NCBI RefSeq assembly: GCF_026168515.1
Contig: NZ_CP093443.1
Span: forward strand, 1,178,001 to 1,242,000
Reading direction: 5' to 3'
DNA length: 64,000 nucleotides
From: Brevibacterium spongiae
GTDB lineage: Bacteria; Actinomycetota; Actinomycetes; Actinomycetales; Brevibacteriaceae
The translations under genes and the position numbers were made by a program. Every line of letters starts with the position of its first letter. Positions within the stretch are counted from its first letter, which is position 1. Under the pieces are notes generated by a model that was not told the DNA's origin, did not search any database, and saw only the letters and a program-made list of their open reading frames with translations. Positions 27,416 through 36,479 of this stretch are shown here, piece by piece.

Positions 27416-28279
27416 ATGCAGCAGACCACGGAGGCGCAGACCACAGAGCGTCAGGGCACGAAGATCATGGGCGTGCTCAATGTCACGCCCGACTCGTTCT
27501 CCGACGGCGGCCGCTACTTCGACCACGACCGAGCCGTCGCCCACGGACGCGAACTCATGGCCGCCGGTGCCGACATCATCGACGTCGGCGGCGAATCGAC
27601 ACGACCCGGATCCGCCCGCGTCGACGAGGCCGAAGAGCTGCGTCGCGTCGTGCCCGTCGTCCGTGATCTCGCCGCCGCCGGTGCCGTGATCAGCGTCGAC
27701 ACCATGCGTGCCCGTGTGGCCCGGGAGTCGCTGGCTGCCGGTGCCCACATCATCAACGACGTCTCCGCCGGACAGTCCGACCCGACGATGCTCAGCGTCG
27801 CCGCCGAGACCGGTGCCCCGATCGTGCTCATGCACTGGCGCGGCTACCTCGACCAGGCGTCAGCGACCTTCTCCTACGACGATGTCGTCGCCGAGGTGGT
27901 CACCGAGCTGCGCACCCGGATCGACGAAGCCATCGCGGTGGGTGTGAAGCCGGAGAACATCATCGTCGACCCGGGCCTGGGCTTCTCGAAGAACGCCGAA
28001 CACAATTGGCAGCTGCTGTCGGCCCTCGACGAATTCGCAGCGCTTGACCACCGACTGCTCGTCGCGGCCAGCCGGAAGCGCTTCATCGCCTCGCTCATCA
28101 GCCCCGACGATCCGAAGCAGGCCGAGCAGGCGGCGAAGGACCAGGCAACCGCGACGATCTCGGCGATCTCGGCGCAGGCCGGAGCCTGGGCGGTCCGCGT
28201 CCACGACCCGGCCACCTCGGCGATCGCCTGCAAGGTCGTGGCCGCCGTCTCCGCAGCAGCGGGGGAGAGGCGATCTTGA
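27416..28279 (+). CDS. folP: dihydropteroate synthase
   Basis: A 287-residue TIM-barrel enzyme that joins p-aminobenzoate to hydroxymethyl-dihydropterin; it is the sulfonamide target. Signature loops are NVTPDSFSDGG (about 22-32) and DVGGESTRPG, and the C-terminal RVHDP loop is the substrate-binding end. The ATG at 27416 has GAGGGA upstream and lies just after folE. Its stop overlaps the folB-folK start (TTGA). Confidence 0.96.
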   Translation: MQQTTEAQTTERQGTKIMGVLNVTPDSFSDGGRYFDHDRAVAHGRELMAAGADIIDVGGESTRPGSARVDEAEELRRVVPVVRDLAAAGAVISVDTMRARVARESLAAGAHIINDVSAGQSDPTMLSVAAETGAPIVLMHWRGYLDQASATFSYDDVVAEVVTELRTRIDEAIAVGVKPENIIVDPGLGFSKNAEHNWQLLSALDEFAALDHRLLVAASRKRFIASLISPDDPKQAEQAAKDQATATISAISAQAGAWAVRVHDPATSAIACKVVAAVSAAAGERRS

Positions 28280-29253
28280 CCGGCACCGAGGCGGCACCCG
28301 ACCGCATCGAACTGCGCGGACTCACCGTCCGCGGCAACCACGGCGTCTTCGACTTCGAAAAGCGCGATGGTCAGGACTTCGTCATCGACGTCACCCTGCA
28401 CACCTCGATCGCCGCTGCCGCCGCCACCGATGACCTCGCCGAGACCATCCACTACGGCGAACTCGCCGAGGATGTCGCCGGGATCGTCGAGAACAACACC
28501 TTCGATCTCATCGAAACCCTGGCCGACCGCATCGCCGACCACTGCCTGAGCCTGTGTGAGCACGTCGAGGTCGTCGTCCACAAACCCTCGGCCCCGATCC
28601 AACGCGCCTTCGACGATGTGCGCATCCGGGTCGAGCGCCGCCGCACGGCGGCCCCGCATGCCGCGGACCCCGCAGAACCGGCGACCCTCGCTCCCGCCTC
28701 GGCGAGCTCCGACGCAGACGGCACGGACCGCGCGGGCGGCACGGACCGCACCGAGGCATACCTCAACCTCGGCGCCAACCTGGGCGATGCCCGCGATACC
28801 CTCGATCAAGCCGTCGAAGCCCTCGACCGGCACCCGGACATCACCGTGGAGCGGCGCTCATCCCTCTACCGCACCGCGCCGTGGGGCGGAGTCGAACAGA
28901 ACTACTTCCTCAATCTCGGGCTCATCGTCACCACCACCCTGTCGGCACTCGAACTCCTGTCCGTGGCGCAGGGCATCGAAGTCGCCTGCGGGCGCACCCG
29001 CGAGCTGCGGTGGGGGCCGCGGACCCTCGACATCGATCTGATCCGCTTCGGACCCGAAGCCGACGAACTCGTCTCCTCCACACCTCGTCTGACGCTGCCG
29101 CACCCGCGTGCCCACGAGCGGGCGTTCGTGCTGGCACCCTGGGCCGAGCTCGTCGGTGAGACGATGCTGAACACCCCGACCGGATCGCGTCCGCTCAGCA
29201 CGATCCTCGCCGAACTCGATGACCAGGAGATCGCGCGCATCACCTCTGGATAA
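28276..29253 (+). CDS. folB-folK: bifunctional dihydroneopterin aldolase / HPPK (FolB-FolK fusion)
   Basis: A 325-residue fusion. Residues 1-122 form the aldolase (LRGLTVRGNHGVFDFEKRDGQ with the conserved Glu/Gly, then ETLADRIADHCL). An Ala/Asp/Gly-rich linker (about 123-157) leads to the HPPK domain, which has YLNLGANLGD, then APWGG-EQNYFLN and the RELRWGPRTLDIDLIRFG signature with the metal-binding Asp pair. It catalyses two consecutive folate steps. The start is TTG, overlapping the folP stop, with a strong GGGGGAGAGG site. Confidence 0.95.
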   Translation: MTGTEAAPDRIELRGLTVRGNHGVFDFEKRDGQDFVIDVTLHTSIAAAAATDDLAETIHYGELAEDVAGIVENNTFDLIETLADRIADHCLSLCEHVEVVVHKPSAPIQRAFDDVRIRVERRRTAAPHAADPAEPATLAPASASSDADGTDRAGGTDRTEAYLNLGANLGDARDTLDQAVEALDRHPDITVERRSSLYRTAPWGGVEQNYFLNLGLIVTTTLSALELLSVAQGIEVACGRTRELRWGPRTLDIDLIRFGPEADELVSSTPRLTLPHPRAHERAFVLAPWAELVGETMLNTPTGSRPLSTILAELDDQEIARITSG

Positions 29254-29281
29254 TCGACCGTCATCTGAGAGACTGGGAACC

Positions 29282-29743
29282 ATGCAGAGAACCTCCACGT
29301 CCACCCTCGCCGTCTGGGCCGTGATCGGCACGGTTCTCGCGGTCGTGGTCGACGTGGTGCTCGAAAGCCAGGGATTCGCTCTGCCGGGTCTGCCGTGGTT
29401 CGCGATCATCGGCATGATCGTCCTCTCAGCCGTCCTCCTGGTGCTCGGCTGGCCGATCAAGAAATGGAACGACGGCGACCGGACCAAAGAGATCGACCCC
29501 ATCCAGGCGGCCCGTGTCGCCGTCATGGCCAAAGCCAGCGCACTCACCGGGGCCGGACTGGCCGGATGGTACCTGGGCAACGCCGGCTACTACTTCCTGT
29601 CGGCCCCCGGGATCCGCAACGATCTGGCAGCAGGTATGCTTGTCGCCGTGATCGCTGCCGCGGCACTCATGATCGTGGGCATCATCGTCGAGGGATTCTG
29701 CGAGATCCCGCCCCAAGACCCGCCGGGAGCTGAAACAGCATGA
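29282..29743 (+). CDS. DUF3180 family membrane protein
   Basis: A 153-residue protein with four hydrophobic segments (about 9-26, 37-55, 80-98, 116-138). It matches the DUF3180 family that follows folK in many actinobacteria. Function is unknown. The ATG lies 7 nt after GAGACT, a poor -10 match, and there is no ribosome site. Its stop overlaps the next start (ATGA). Confidence 0.8.
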   Translation: MQRTSTSTLAVWAVIGTVLAVVVDVVLESQGFALPGLPWFAIIGMIVLSAVLLVLGWPIKKWNDGDRTKEIDPIQAARVAVMAKASALTGAGLAGWYLGNAGYYFLSAPGIRNDLAAGMLVAVIAAAALMIVGIIVEGFCEIPPQDPPGAETA

Positions 29744-30240
29744 ACCGTGACCTCTCATTCTCCATCGGGGCCGATGTGCCCTTCAACAGGGTGAGCCCGA
29801 AGTACGGACTCAAAGAGGTCCTCGCCTCGATGACCCTGCTGGTTCCGATGCTCATCGTCGCCGTGGTCTTCGCGATCATCTTCACCGCCGATGTGCCGTG
29901 GCTGCACCTGATCTGGATCGCCATTCTCGCCTACGGCGTCATCTCGACGATCATCGTCCTCCGCCAGGCGCGGGCGATCGGCTATGCCGAACGTGAGGAC
30001 GACCTGCTCATCCGCCGTGGCATCATGTTCCACAAGGCGACCGTCGTGCCCTACGGACGCCTGCAGTTCGTCGACGTCGACGCGGGTCCGATCGACCGCA
30101 TGTTCGGCCTCGCGACGGTCAAACTCCACACCGCATCGGCCGCCACGGACGCCACCATTCCGGGCCTGCCCCGCGCCGAGGCCGACCGCCTGCGCGACAG
30201 CCTCGCCGGGCTCGGACAAGCCAATCTGGCCGGACTGTGA
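29740..30240 (+). CDS. PH domain-containing membrane protein (YdbS-like)
   Basis: A 166-residue protein with two adjacent membrane segments (about 30-71) followed by a bacterial PH (bPH2/DUF304) domain. Signature residues are LLIRRGIMFHKATVVPYGRLQFVDVDAGPIDRMFGLATV. It pairs with the next gene, a larger protein with the same domain, as in the Bacillus ydbS-ydbT arrangement. The role is unknown; membrane or envelope stress is suspected for the family. Overlapping start and stop codons link it to both neighbours. Confidence 0.85.
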   Translation: MNRDLSFSIGADVPFNRVSPKYGLKEVLASMTLLVPMLIVAVVFAIIFTADVPWLHLIWIAILAYGVISTIIVLRQARAIGYAEREDDLLIRRGIMFHKATVVPYGRLQFVDVDAGPIDRMFGLATVKLHTASAATDATIPGLPRAEADRLRDSLAGLGQANLAGL

Positions 30241-32099
30241 GCATGAGCGAGGACCCCACCCCCGCCGAGGCGGCCGGAACGGAGACGACAGTCCCCGAGG
30301 TGGCCGTTCCCGAAATCTGGCACCGCGTCCATCCGCTCACCCCGATTCTTGAGAGCCTCGGCGTCCTCGTCGGCATCTTCATCGCTGCTGCCTATGGTCT
30401 GCAGAACTTCTTTCAAAGTGCCGTCGAAGACCTCGCCTCCGGCCGTTCCGTCAATCTCACCTTCGCCGATTGGCTGCGCAGCCATCCGCTGGTGATCCTC
30501 GCCGTCATCGGCGGCATCATCCTCATCCTCCTGCTCACCGCCCTGTTCAGCTGGTTGGCGTGGCGGGTCATGGGGTACCGGGTCGATGCCGAGGCGATCT
30601 ACTATCGCCGCGGCCTGCTGTCGAAGAAGCTGCGCAAGGCCCGCCTCGACCGGGTGCAGTCCATCGATCTGCAGCAGAAGCTGCTGCCGCGGATGCTGGG
30701 CATGGCCGAACTCGTCTTCGACGTCGCCGGCGGCACTGACTCGAACATCTCGCTGAAGTACCTGTCGAAGAAGCGCGCGGAAGAGCTCCGCGACGAACTC
30801 CTCGCCGCAGTCCGCTCCCGGAAGCGCGAGAGCGGCGGACCCGCCGATAGGTCTGCCGGCTCCGCCGATACGTCTGCCGGACCTGCCGACGAGTCAGCTC
30901 CGGCGGGCGGGCCGGAAGCGGCAGTCGGAGTCTCCGGCTCAACTCAGCTCAGCGGAACCCCAGAGGCGGACGGGGATCGAAGCGTCGATCTGTCGGCTCC
31001 AGAGAACCGCGACGAGAGCCTCGGTGTGCGTCTGAGCAAACGCCTCGGCGTCTTGGCCGATGATGTCTCCGGCGAGGCCGAATCGAGTCTCGGCGATCTG
31101 CTCGCCCCCTACAACCTGCGCCCGAACGTCGGTGACGAAGGCGAGATCATCCGTGTCCCCGTCCACCGGGTCGTCGTCGCCTCCCTGCTCAAGACCGAGA
31201 CCCTCGTGTCCGTGGCCGTCGTCGTCCTCGTCGTCATCACCGCCATCGTGCTGCTGGCCTTCGGGATCGAAGAAGCGTTCATCCCGATCCTCGTCGGTGC
31301 CCTGCCCGGCCTCTTCGCCACCTTCTCCGTGTTCCGGAAGAACCTCGACAACGCGAACTTCGTCGTCCGCCTCGGCGAATCCGGTCTGGCTGTCAACCAC
31401 GGACTCTTCTCCACCTCGCGCAAGGTCATCCCGCTCGACCGCATCCAAGCGGTGTGCCTGTCTCAGCCGCTGCTGTGGCGGTGGGCCGGCTGGTGGCAGG
31501 CGGAATACAACATCGCAAGCGACGGCGGCAGCGGCGATTCGAACCTGCTGCTGCCGGTCGGCGATGTCGATCAGGCGCTGCTCATGGTCGGGCTGGCGCT
31601 GCCGGACCCGCAGCTGGGCGATGGTCTGGGCGCCGATACGCTGGTGCGCTCGGCGATGTACGACCGGAAATCCACCGCTCCGAACGCCGCCGCTGCCGAG
31701 GCGCTGTTCCATCCGCAGCCGCGGTCCTCGCGGATCCTCGATCCTCTCGTGTGGAAGCGACGCGCGTATGCGCTGACCGAATCGCTGCTCGTGCTCCGCC
31801 TCGGCGCGTTCAGCCGCCGCGTCGACTTCGTCCCGCATGTGCGGGTGCAGTCCCTGCGCTACCACCAGGGTCCGCTGATGCGGGCCCTGGGTCTGGGGTC
31901 AGTGTCCGTGCATTCGACCGCCGGTCCCGTCGCCCCGCAGGTCAAACATCAGGGCACCGAGGAGGCCAAGGCCTTCTTCACCGAGCACGCCGAACGCACC
32001 CGGCTGGCCCGCCAGCGCTTCGACGCCGCGACCGAAGAAGCGAAAGCCGGGCATTCGGCTGCAGCCGAGCACAACCCGAATCCGTTCGAGGAGAACTGA
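30237..32099 (+). CDS. PH domain-containing membrane protein (YdbT-like)
   Basis: A 620-residue membrane protein with two or three bPH2 domains, each preceded by paired membrane helices. One PH signature is near residues 115-180 (IYYRRGLLSKKLRKARLDRVQSIDLQQ), and another near 370-420 (AVNHGLFSTSRKVIPLDRIQAVCL), with a third near 500-560. A long disordered Ala/Gly/Ser/Asp-rich cytoplasmic loop lies near residues 195-260. GTG at 30237 overlaps the previous stop; ATG at 30243 is an alternative. It works presumably with the preceding YdbS-like protein. Confidence 0.85.
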   Translation: MSMSEDPTPAEAAGTETTVPEVAVPEIWHRVHPLTPILESLGVLVGIFIAAAYGLQNFFQSAVEDLASGRSVNLTFADWLRSHPLVILAVIGGIILILLLTALFSWLAWRVMGYRVDAEAIYYRRGLLSKKLRKARLDRVQSIDLQQKLLPRMLGMAELVFDVAGGTDSNISLKYLSKKRAEELRDELLAAVRSRKRESGGPADRSAGSADTSAGPADESAPAGGPEAAVGVSGSTQLSGTPEADGDRSVDLSAPENRDESLGVRLSKRLGVLADDVSGEAESSLGDLLAPYNLRPNVGDEGEIIRVPVHRVVVASLLKTETLVSVAVVVLVVITAIVLLAFGIEEAFIPILVGALPGLFATFSVFRKNLDNANFVVRLGESGLAVNHGLFSTSRKVIPLDRIQAVCLSQPLLWRWAGWWQAEYNIASDGGSGDSNLLLPVGDVDQALLMVGLALPDPQLGDGLGADTLVRSAMYDRKSTAPNAAAAEALFHPQPRSSRILDPLVWKRRAYALTESLLVLRLGAFSRRVDFVPHVRVQSLRYHQGPLMRALGLGSVSVHSTAGPVAPQVKHQGTEEAKAFFTEHAERTRLARQRFDAATEEAKAGHSAAAEHNPNPFEEN

Positions 32100-32101
32100 A
32101 T

Positions 32102-32992
32102 ATGAGTCAGGACGACGCCCCACGGCTGGGCATCGGCGTCATCGGCTGCGGTCGGGTCGGAGCGACCATCGCAGCGGCGTGGCGGCAGTCCGGTCACGCG
32201 ATCGTCGGTGTCAGCGCCACTTCGGAGGCCAGCCGCGACCGGGCCGCGGACATGCTTCCCGGTGTGCCCGTCCTCGACCCCGATGAGATCGCCGAACGCG
32301 CAGAGCTCCTCCTCGTTGCCGTTCCCGATGACGAGATCGCGCCGTTGGTGGCAGGGCTCGCCCAACTCGGATGCATTCAGACGGGGCAGATCCTCGTGCA
32401 CTGTTCGGGACGGTACGGAACGGACGTCCTCGAAGCCGGGACCCGCCTCGGCGCGCTGCCTATCGCCCTGCATCCGTCGCTGACGTTCACCGGCACTGAA
32501 GTCGACCTCACCCGGCTGCGGCAGGCCACGATCGCGGTCACCGCTCCGGCGCCGATCCGGCCGGTCGGTGAGGCCCTCGTGGTCGAACTCGGCGCCGAAC
32601 CCGTCGACATCGCCGAAGCCGACCGGCCCCTCTACCACGCTGCCATCACTCATGCGTCGAATCACACGATCACGATCCTCGCCGAAGCCATGGAGATACT
32701 CACCGAGGCGGGAGTGGACGATCCCGCCCACGTCCTCCACGCCCTGGTGGATGCGAGCGTGGCCAACACTCTGCAGAACGGGCGGAAGGCGCTGACCGGG
32801 CCGGTCAGCCGCGGCGACGTGGGAACCGTCGCCGCGCACCTGGCCGCGCTGAGCGAATTCAGCCTCAGCCGGTCGAACCCGTCGGCCCGCAACAGCTACA
32901 TCTCCCTGGCCCGATCGACGACCTCGACGGCGCTGGCGATGGGACGGATCACACCCGTGCAGGCACAGGAGATTCTGGGCGTCCTCGACTGA
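32102..32992 (+). CDS. Rossmann-like DUF2520 protein
   Basis: A 296-residue protein with an N-terminal NAD(P)-binding fold (GIGVIGCGRVGATIAAAW) and a C-terminal helical DUF2520 domain (YHAAITHASNHTITILAEA). It resembles pyrroline-carboxylate or ketopantoate reductase-type dehydrogenases. In mycobacteria and many other actinobacteria it precedes panC-panD; here those genes are missing and lysS follows. GAGGAG overlaps the end of the previous gene. The reaction is unproven. Confidence 0.85.
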   Translation: MSQDDAPRLGIGVIGCGRVGATIAAAWRQSGHAIVGVSATSEASRDRAADMLPGVPVLDPDEIAERAELLLVAVPDDEIAPLVAGLAQLGCIQTGQILVHCSGRYGTDVLEAGTRLGALPIALHPSLTFTGTEVDLTRLRQATIAVTAPAPIRPVGEALVVELGAEPVDIAEADRPLYHAAITHASNHTITILAEAMEILTEAGVDDPAHVLHALVDASVANTLQNGRKALTGPVSRGDVGTVAAHLAALSEFSLSRSNPSARNSYISLARSTTSTALAMGRITPVQAQEILGVLD

Positions 32993-33024
32993 CCGCCGAA
33001 TTCCCCCGCGCGGCCCGTCCACGG

Positions 33025-33030
33025 TAGCCT
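33025..33030 (+). promoter_or_regulatory. -10 element of lysS (leaderless)
   Basis: TAGCCT ends 6 nt before ATG 33037. The intervening TGAGGC could act as a weak ribosome site only if transcription starts further upstream. Confidence 0.5.
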
Positions 33031-33036
33031 TGAGGC

Positions 33037-34596
33037 ATGGCGAACACCGACTCGAAGACACCTGAGAACGCAGACCTTTCACCCGAACATCTCGATCCGG
33101 AGCAGATCCGGATCCGAAAGGAAAAGCGCCAGCGTCTCCTCGACGGCGGTACCGAGGCCTACCCCGTATCAGTGCCTCGCACACACAGTCTCGCCGAAGT
33201 CCACGCCGCCCACGACGGACTCGAAGCCGGGGAGGAGACCGAGGACATCGTCGGCGTCATCGGCCGCGTCGTCTTCGTCCGCACCACCGGCAAACTCTGC
33301 TTCGTGACCCTCCAATCAGGCGACGGCACCCGACTGCAGGGCATGCTGTCCCTGCGCGAGGTCGGCCAGGAGCGCCTCGACGACTTCAAGACCGATGTCG
33401 ACCTCGGTGACTTCCTGTTTCTGCACGGCAAGGTCATCAAGTCCAAGCGCGGCGAACTGTCCGTGCTCGCGGACTCCTGGGACATGGCCTCGAAGGCCAT
33501 CCGCCCTCTGCCGGGACTGCACACCGAACTGGCCGAGGACACTCGAGTCCGCCAGCGCTATCTCGACCTCATCACCCGCGAACAGGCCCGGGAGACGATG
33601 CTCACCCGTGCCAAAGTGATGTCCTCGCTGCGGAAGACCTTCGCCGGGCAGGACTTCGTCGAGATCGAGACCCCGATGCTGCAGACCATGCACGGCGGCG
33701 CCTCGGCGCGACCGTTCAAGACGCACATGAACGCCTACGACATCGATATGTATCTGCGCATCGCCCCCGAGCTGTTCCTCAAGAGGGCGATCGTCGGCGG
33801 CATCGAGAACGTCTTCGAGATCAACCGCAACTTCCGCAATGAAGGCGCCGACTCCACCCACTCGCCGGAATTCGCCATGCTCGAGGCCTACCAGTCGTTC
33901 GGGGACTACCATTCGATCGCGGACCTGACGAAGTCACTCATCCAGAACGCCGCGCAGGATGCCACCGGGTCGCTCGTCGTCACCCTCGAAGACGGCACCG
34001 ACTACGACTTCGGCGGCGACTGGACCGTGGTGAGCATGTACGAGTCGCTGTCGGAGGAATCCGGCGTCGAAGTCACCCCGGAGACCGGCCTTGACGTGCT
34101 GGATAAGATCGCCGCGGACAACGACGTCGACCTGACGGGAGTCTTCCGGTCCCACGGCAAGTACGTCGAAGAGCTGTGGGAGCACTTCTACCAGGACAAG
34201 CTGTGGGCTCCGACCTTCGTCACCGATTTTCCCGTGGACACCTCACCGCTGGTGCGCGAACACCGGACGAAGAAGGGCGTCGTGGAGAAATGGGATCTCT
34301 ATGTGCGCGGCTTCGAACTTGCCACGGGCTATTCTGAGCTCGTCGACCCGATCATCCAGCGCCAGCGCTTCGAGTCGCAGGCAGCCGACGCCGCCCGCGG
34401 CGATGACGAGGCCATGGGCCTTGACGAAGACTTCCTCATGGCGATGGAACACGGAATGCCGCCGACCGGCGGAATGGGAATGGGGCTGGACAGGCTGCTG
34501 ATGGCATTGACCGGATTGGGAATCCGCGAAACCATTCTGTTCCCATTCACGAAGCCTCTGGCGGCTTCACAGGAGGACAAGGCTCAGGAAGGCTGA
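33037..34596 (+). CDS. lysS: lysyl-tRNA synthetase, class II
   Basis: A 519-residue aminoacyl-tRNA synthetase. The N-terminal OB-fold (about 60-170) binds the anticodon. The class II core carries motif 2 ([20 protein letters not shown]) and motif 3 ([15 protein letters not shown]). Length fits the bacterial LysS without the membrane domain of LysX. The start has a -10 hexamer 6 nt upstream, so it is probably leaderless. The gene is followed by a small membrane protein and lsr2, with only 5 bp to the former. Confidence 0.97.
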   Translation: MANTDSKTPENADLSPEHLDPEQIRIRKEKRQRLLDGGTEAYPVSVPRTHSLAEVHAAHDGLEAGEETEDIVGVIGRVVFVRTTGKLCFVTLQSGDGTRLQGMLSLREVGQERLDDFKTDVDLGDFLFLHGKVIKSKRGELSVLADSWDMASKAIRPLPGLHTELAEDTRVRQRYLDLITREQARETMLTRAKVMSSLRKTFAGQDFVEIETPMLQTMHGGASARPFKTHMNAYDIDMYLRIAPELFLKRAIVGGIENVFEINRNFRNEGADSTHSPEFAMLEAYQSFGDYHSIADLTKSLIQNAAQDATGSLVVTLEDGTDYDFGGDWTVVSMYESLSEESGVEVTPETGLDVLDKIAADNDVDLTGVFRSHGKYVEELWEHFYQDKLWAPTFVTDFPVDTSPLVREHRTKKGVVEKWDLYVRGFELATGYSELVDPIIQRQRFESQAADAARGDDEAMGLDEDFLMAMEHGMPPTGGMGMGLDRLLMALTGLGIRETILFPFTKPLAASQEDKAQEG

Positions 34597-34601
34597 TTAT
34601 C

Positions 34602-34847
34602 ATGCTCGATATCCTCAAAGCACTTCTTCCCTCGATCTGCGTGGGACTGCTGTTCTGGTATGTATTCAAGAATATCGTCAGAGCAGATCGGAATGAACGC
34701 GAACAGGTTGGTAAATACCATTCAGAGATTGAAGTTAGCGAAGTCGACGATATTCCGGAATCGGATGTTAAGATGACTGCGACAAATACTTCTGATTACG
34801 AAAAGAGTGAACATGGCAAGGGAAATGCGCCTCGTTCTCACGGATGA
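34602..34847 (+). CDS. small single-pass membrane protein between lysS and lsr2
   Basis: An 81-residue protein with one membrane segment (about residues 5-24, PSICVGLLFWYVFKNIV) and a charged Asp/Glu/Lys-rich tail. AGGAAG precedes the start by 11 nt, and the gene begins 5 bp after lysS, so it is likely co-transcribed. The DNA is clearly AT-richer than its neighbours (34741-34800 has 25 G+C in 60 bases). Its last 35 bp overlap the lsr2 start in another frame, and the lsr2 promoter lies within it. I do not recognise the family. Confidence 0.65.
   Translation: MLDILKALLPSICVGLLFWYVFKNIVRADRNEREQVGKYHSEIEVSEVDDIPESDVKMTATNTSDYEKSEHGKGNAPRSHG
34752..34774 (+). promoter_or_regulatory. lsr2 promoter region with palindrome
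   Basis: TAAGAT (34769-34774) is a good -10 element 38 nt before the lsr2 ATG. Just upstream is a perfect palindrome ATTCCGGAAT (34752-34761). AT-rich surroundings would be preferred Lsr2 binding DNA, so autorepression is plausible. Confidence 0.4.
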
Positions 34848-35145
34848 TTTCGACGGAACCGAGGCGGCAGAAACTGTTCGCTTCAGCCTCGACCAGGCTA
34901 CCTACGAACTCGAGCTCTCAACAGAGAATGCTGAAAAGCTCCGTGAGACGTTCGCCCCATTCATCGCCAAAGCACGTCGTGTGGCCAATGCCGGCGGCCG
35001 TGGCCGCCGCGCTGGTTCGAGCGCCGGTCCCAAGCGGGACACCGCGAAGATCCGCGAATGGGCTCAGAACAACGGATACCAGCTCGGAGACCGCGGCCGG
35101 ATTCCGCTGGAGATCGTCGAAGCCTACGAAGCCGCCGAAAAGTAG
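34813..35145 (+). CDS. lsr2: nucleoid-associated protein Lsr2
   Basis: A 110-residue H-NS-like DNA-bridging protein. The N-terminal dimerisation part (about 1-60, with LTDDFDGTEAAETVRFSLD) precedes a Gly/Arg-rich linker. The C-terminal DNA-binding domain has IREWAQNNGYQLGDRGRIP, with the RGR AT-minor-groove hook. It silences AT-rich and foreign DNA. ATG 34813 is chosen; an in-frame GTG two codons upstream is possible. It is followed by a strong intrinsic terminator. Confidence 0.96.
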   Translation: MAREMRLVLTDDFDGTEAAETVRFSLDQATYELELSTENAEKLRETFAPFIAKARRVANAGGRGRRAGSSAGPKRDTAKIREWAQNNGYQLGDRGRIPLEIVEAYEAAEK

Positions 35146-35177
35146 GAGGCCATTCGAAAGCGGAAATCAGCCAATCG

Positions 35178-35224
35178 GACCTGAGGGGTCAGCGAATACC
35201 ATCGCTGGCCCCTCAAGTCTTTTC
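35178..35224 (+). terminator. intrinsic terminator of lsr2
   Basis: An 18-bp stem with one mismatch and one wobble (35178-35195 with 35202-35219) and a 6-nt loop is followed by TTTT. It is the clearest Rho-independent terminator in the window. Confidence 0.88.
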
Positions 35225-35439
35225 GTATTGAAACAACAGCGATTTGGCGAAAGGCTCGGCAAGCGCAGCACGAGGGACGAGAATGCGATAAGTCACAGGA
35301 ATCTGCCAGGAATTTGATGGGCGACGTATCCTGGTGACGATCAGCGGACAAACGTAGCGGAATAGCCAGGACAAGGCAAGGGAGCCTGAACTGTGAGCAA
35401 GGAAAGCCTTCTGGTCATCCGTCGGATAACGGAGTCGGT
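35225..35439. other. intergenic segment between lsr2 terminator and the convergent kinase gene
   Basis: I see no gene or repeat here. Base composition is lower in GC than the surroundings, and the phosphotransferase gene converges on it. Confidence 0.6.
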
Positions 35440-36330
35440 CTATGCGACCGGATTGAGTTGAGCTCCTGCTGCTTTCATGTGGCCCGGATCGCCCGTCTGC
35501 AGGGCGAACAGTCCCAGCTCAACGGGGGATGTGGAGAAGAGCACACCGCAGTGTTCGGCGAACCGGGGCCAGACTCGCCCGCCTTCTTCGACGTATCGCT
35601 TCGTCGTCGCTTCGAATGCGGAGGCTGAGACGCTGGCGTGGTGGAACATGAAGTCCCTGGCCGGATCGCCTATCGATGCGGTCGTCCAGTCGAGAATTCC
35701 CAGATTGATCGGCCCGTCCATGAGCTGGTGCGCCGGATACACCTCACCGTGAGTCACGGTGGTGAATGTCGGCCAATAGCTGTCGTCGTCGAGCCACGCA
35801 GTCCACCGCTGCCGCAGGCTGGCCGCCACTTCGAATTCGGCGGCGACCAGTTCGATGTCGTCACGCTTGCGCTGCCGGACCTCGGCGGGGGAGAACTCGG
35901 GAATGCCAGAGTCGCGAACGGCGGCCGGATCGACGGTGTGCAGTTCGGCGAGGACGGAACCGAGTGACTTCGCGTAGTCGGGGGACTCGACATCGAAATG
36001 CCACTGCGGCGCTCCATCGGCGTCGATCGTCAGCCCGGGGGCTCCCGGCAGCAGCGGGTAGGCGATGAGGTCCTCTGTATGAACCTGCCAATCCGGGACC
36101 GCGACGCTCAGGTGCGGTGCGATGGCGGTCAGGAAGCGGCCCTCGACGGCGGCACGCTCGGCGACATCCGGGCGTCGAGGTATCCGCAGCACCCACGATC
36201 GACCGTCGACCGCCTCGGCGATGGCAACCTGGAAGTCGAGGCCGAGTTCGTTGACGGCGATGGAATCGGCGATGACGTCGAGCCCATGGGCGCGGGCCAG
36301 CTCGTGGATGGCAGAACGATCGGTGGACAT
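35440..36330 (-). CDS. macrolide 2'-phosphotransferase-like kinase (APH family)
   Basis: A 296-residue antibiotic-kinase-fold protein. Residues 28-52 (NELGLDFQVAIAEAVDG-SWVLRIPRRPDV) and the AYPLLPGAPGLTID segment match the Mph family, which inactivates macrolides by GTP-dependent phosphorylation of the desosamine 2'-OH. The catalytic loop reads HGE (194-196) where most members as I recall have HGD; the metal-binding ILDWTTAS motif is intact. GAGAGG precedes the ATG and a TAGACT -10 lies further up. It is chromosomal with no mobile-element signs, so it may be an intrinsic resistance gene of the genus. Activity cannot be confirmed from sequence. Confidence 0.8.
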   Translation of the reverse strand: MSTDRSAIHELARAHGLDVIADSIAVNELGLDFQVAIAEAVDGRSWVLRIPRRPDVAERAAVEGRFLTAIAPHLSVAVPDWQVHTEDLIAYPLLPGAPGLTIDADGAPQWHFDVESPDYAKSLGSVLAELHTVDPAAVRDSGIPEFSPAEVRQRKRDDIELVAAEFEVAASLRQRWTAWLDDDSYWPTFTTVTHGEVYPAHQLMDGPINLGILDWTTASIGDPARDFMFHHASVSASAFEATTKRYVEEGGRVWPRFAEHCGVLFSTSPVELGLFALQTGDPGHMKAAGAQLNPVA

Positions 36331-36366
36331 GACTGCAGCCTCTCTGACGTTGCTGTGTGGGTCTCG

Positions 36367-36372
36367 AGTCTA
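36367..36372 (-). promoter_or_regulatory. -10 element of the kinase gene
   Basis: TAGACT on the minus strand, 37 bp upstream of the ATG, with TTTGGC 16 nt further up as a weak -35. Confidence 0.4.
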
Positions 36373-36443
36373 GAGAATTTCGCCCACAGCCAAACGCTTT
36401 CGGCTCATGGCGAAACGTGCAATAGAACCGCGCTCATGGTCGT

Positions 36444-36449
36444 TAGGCT
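36444..36449 (+). promoter_or_regulatory. -10 element of clpC
   Basis: TAGGCT gives a predicted transcript start near 36456, about 24 nt before ATG 36480. No ClgR-type or heat-shock operator was recognised. Confidence 0.45.
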
Positions 36450-36479
36450 CAGAAGACTAAGAAACCGAGGAGGATGAAT

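Noticed and set aside
31454-32101. Upstream extension of the DUF2520 gene
   Set aside because: It overlaps the YdbT-like gene in another frame; ATG 32102 has a GAGGAG site and gives the normal Rossmann start.
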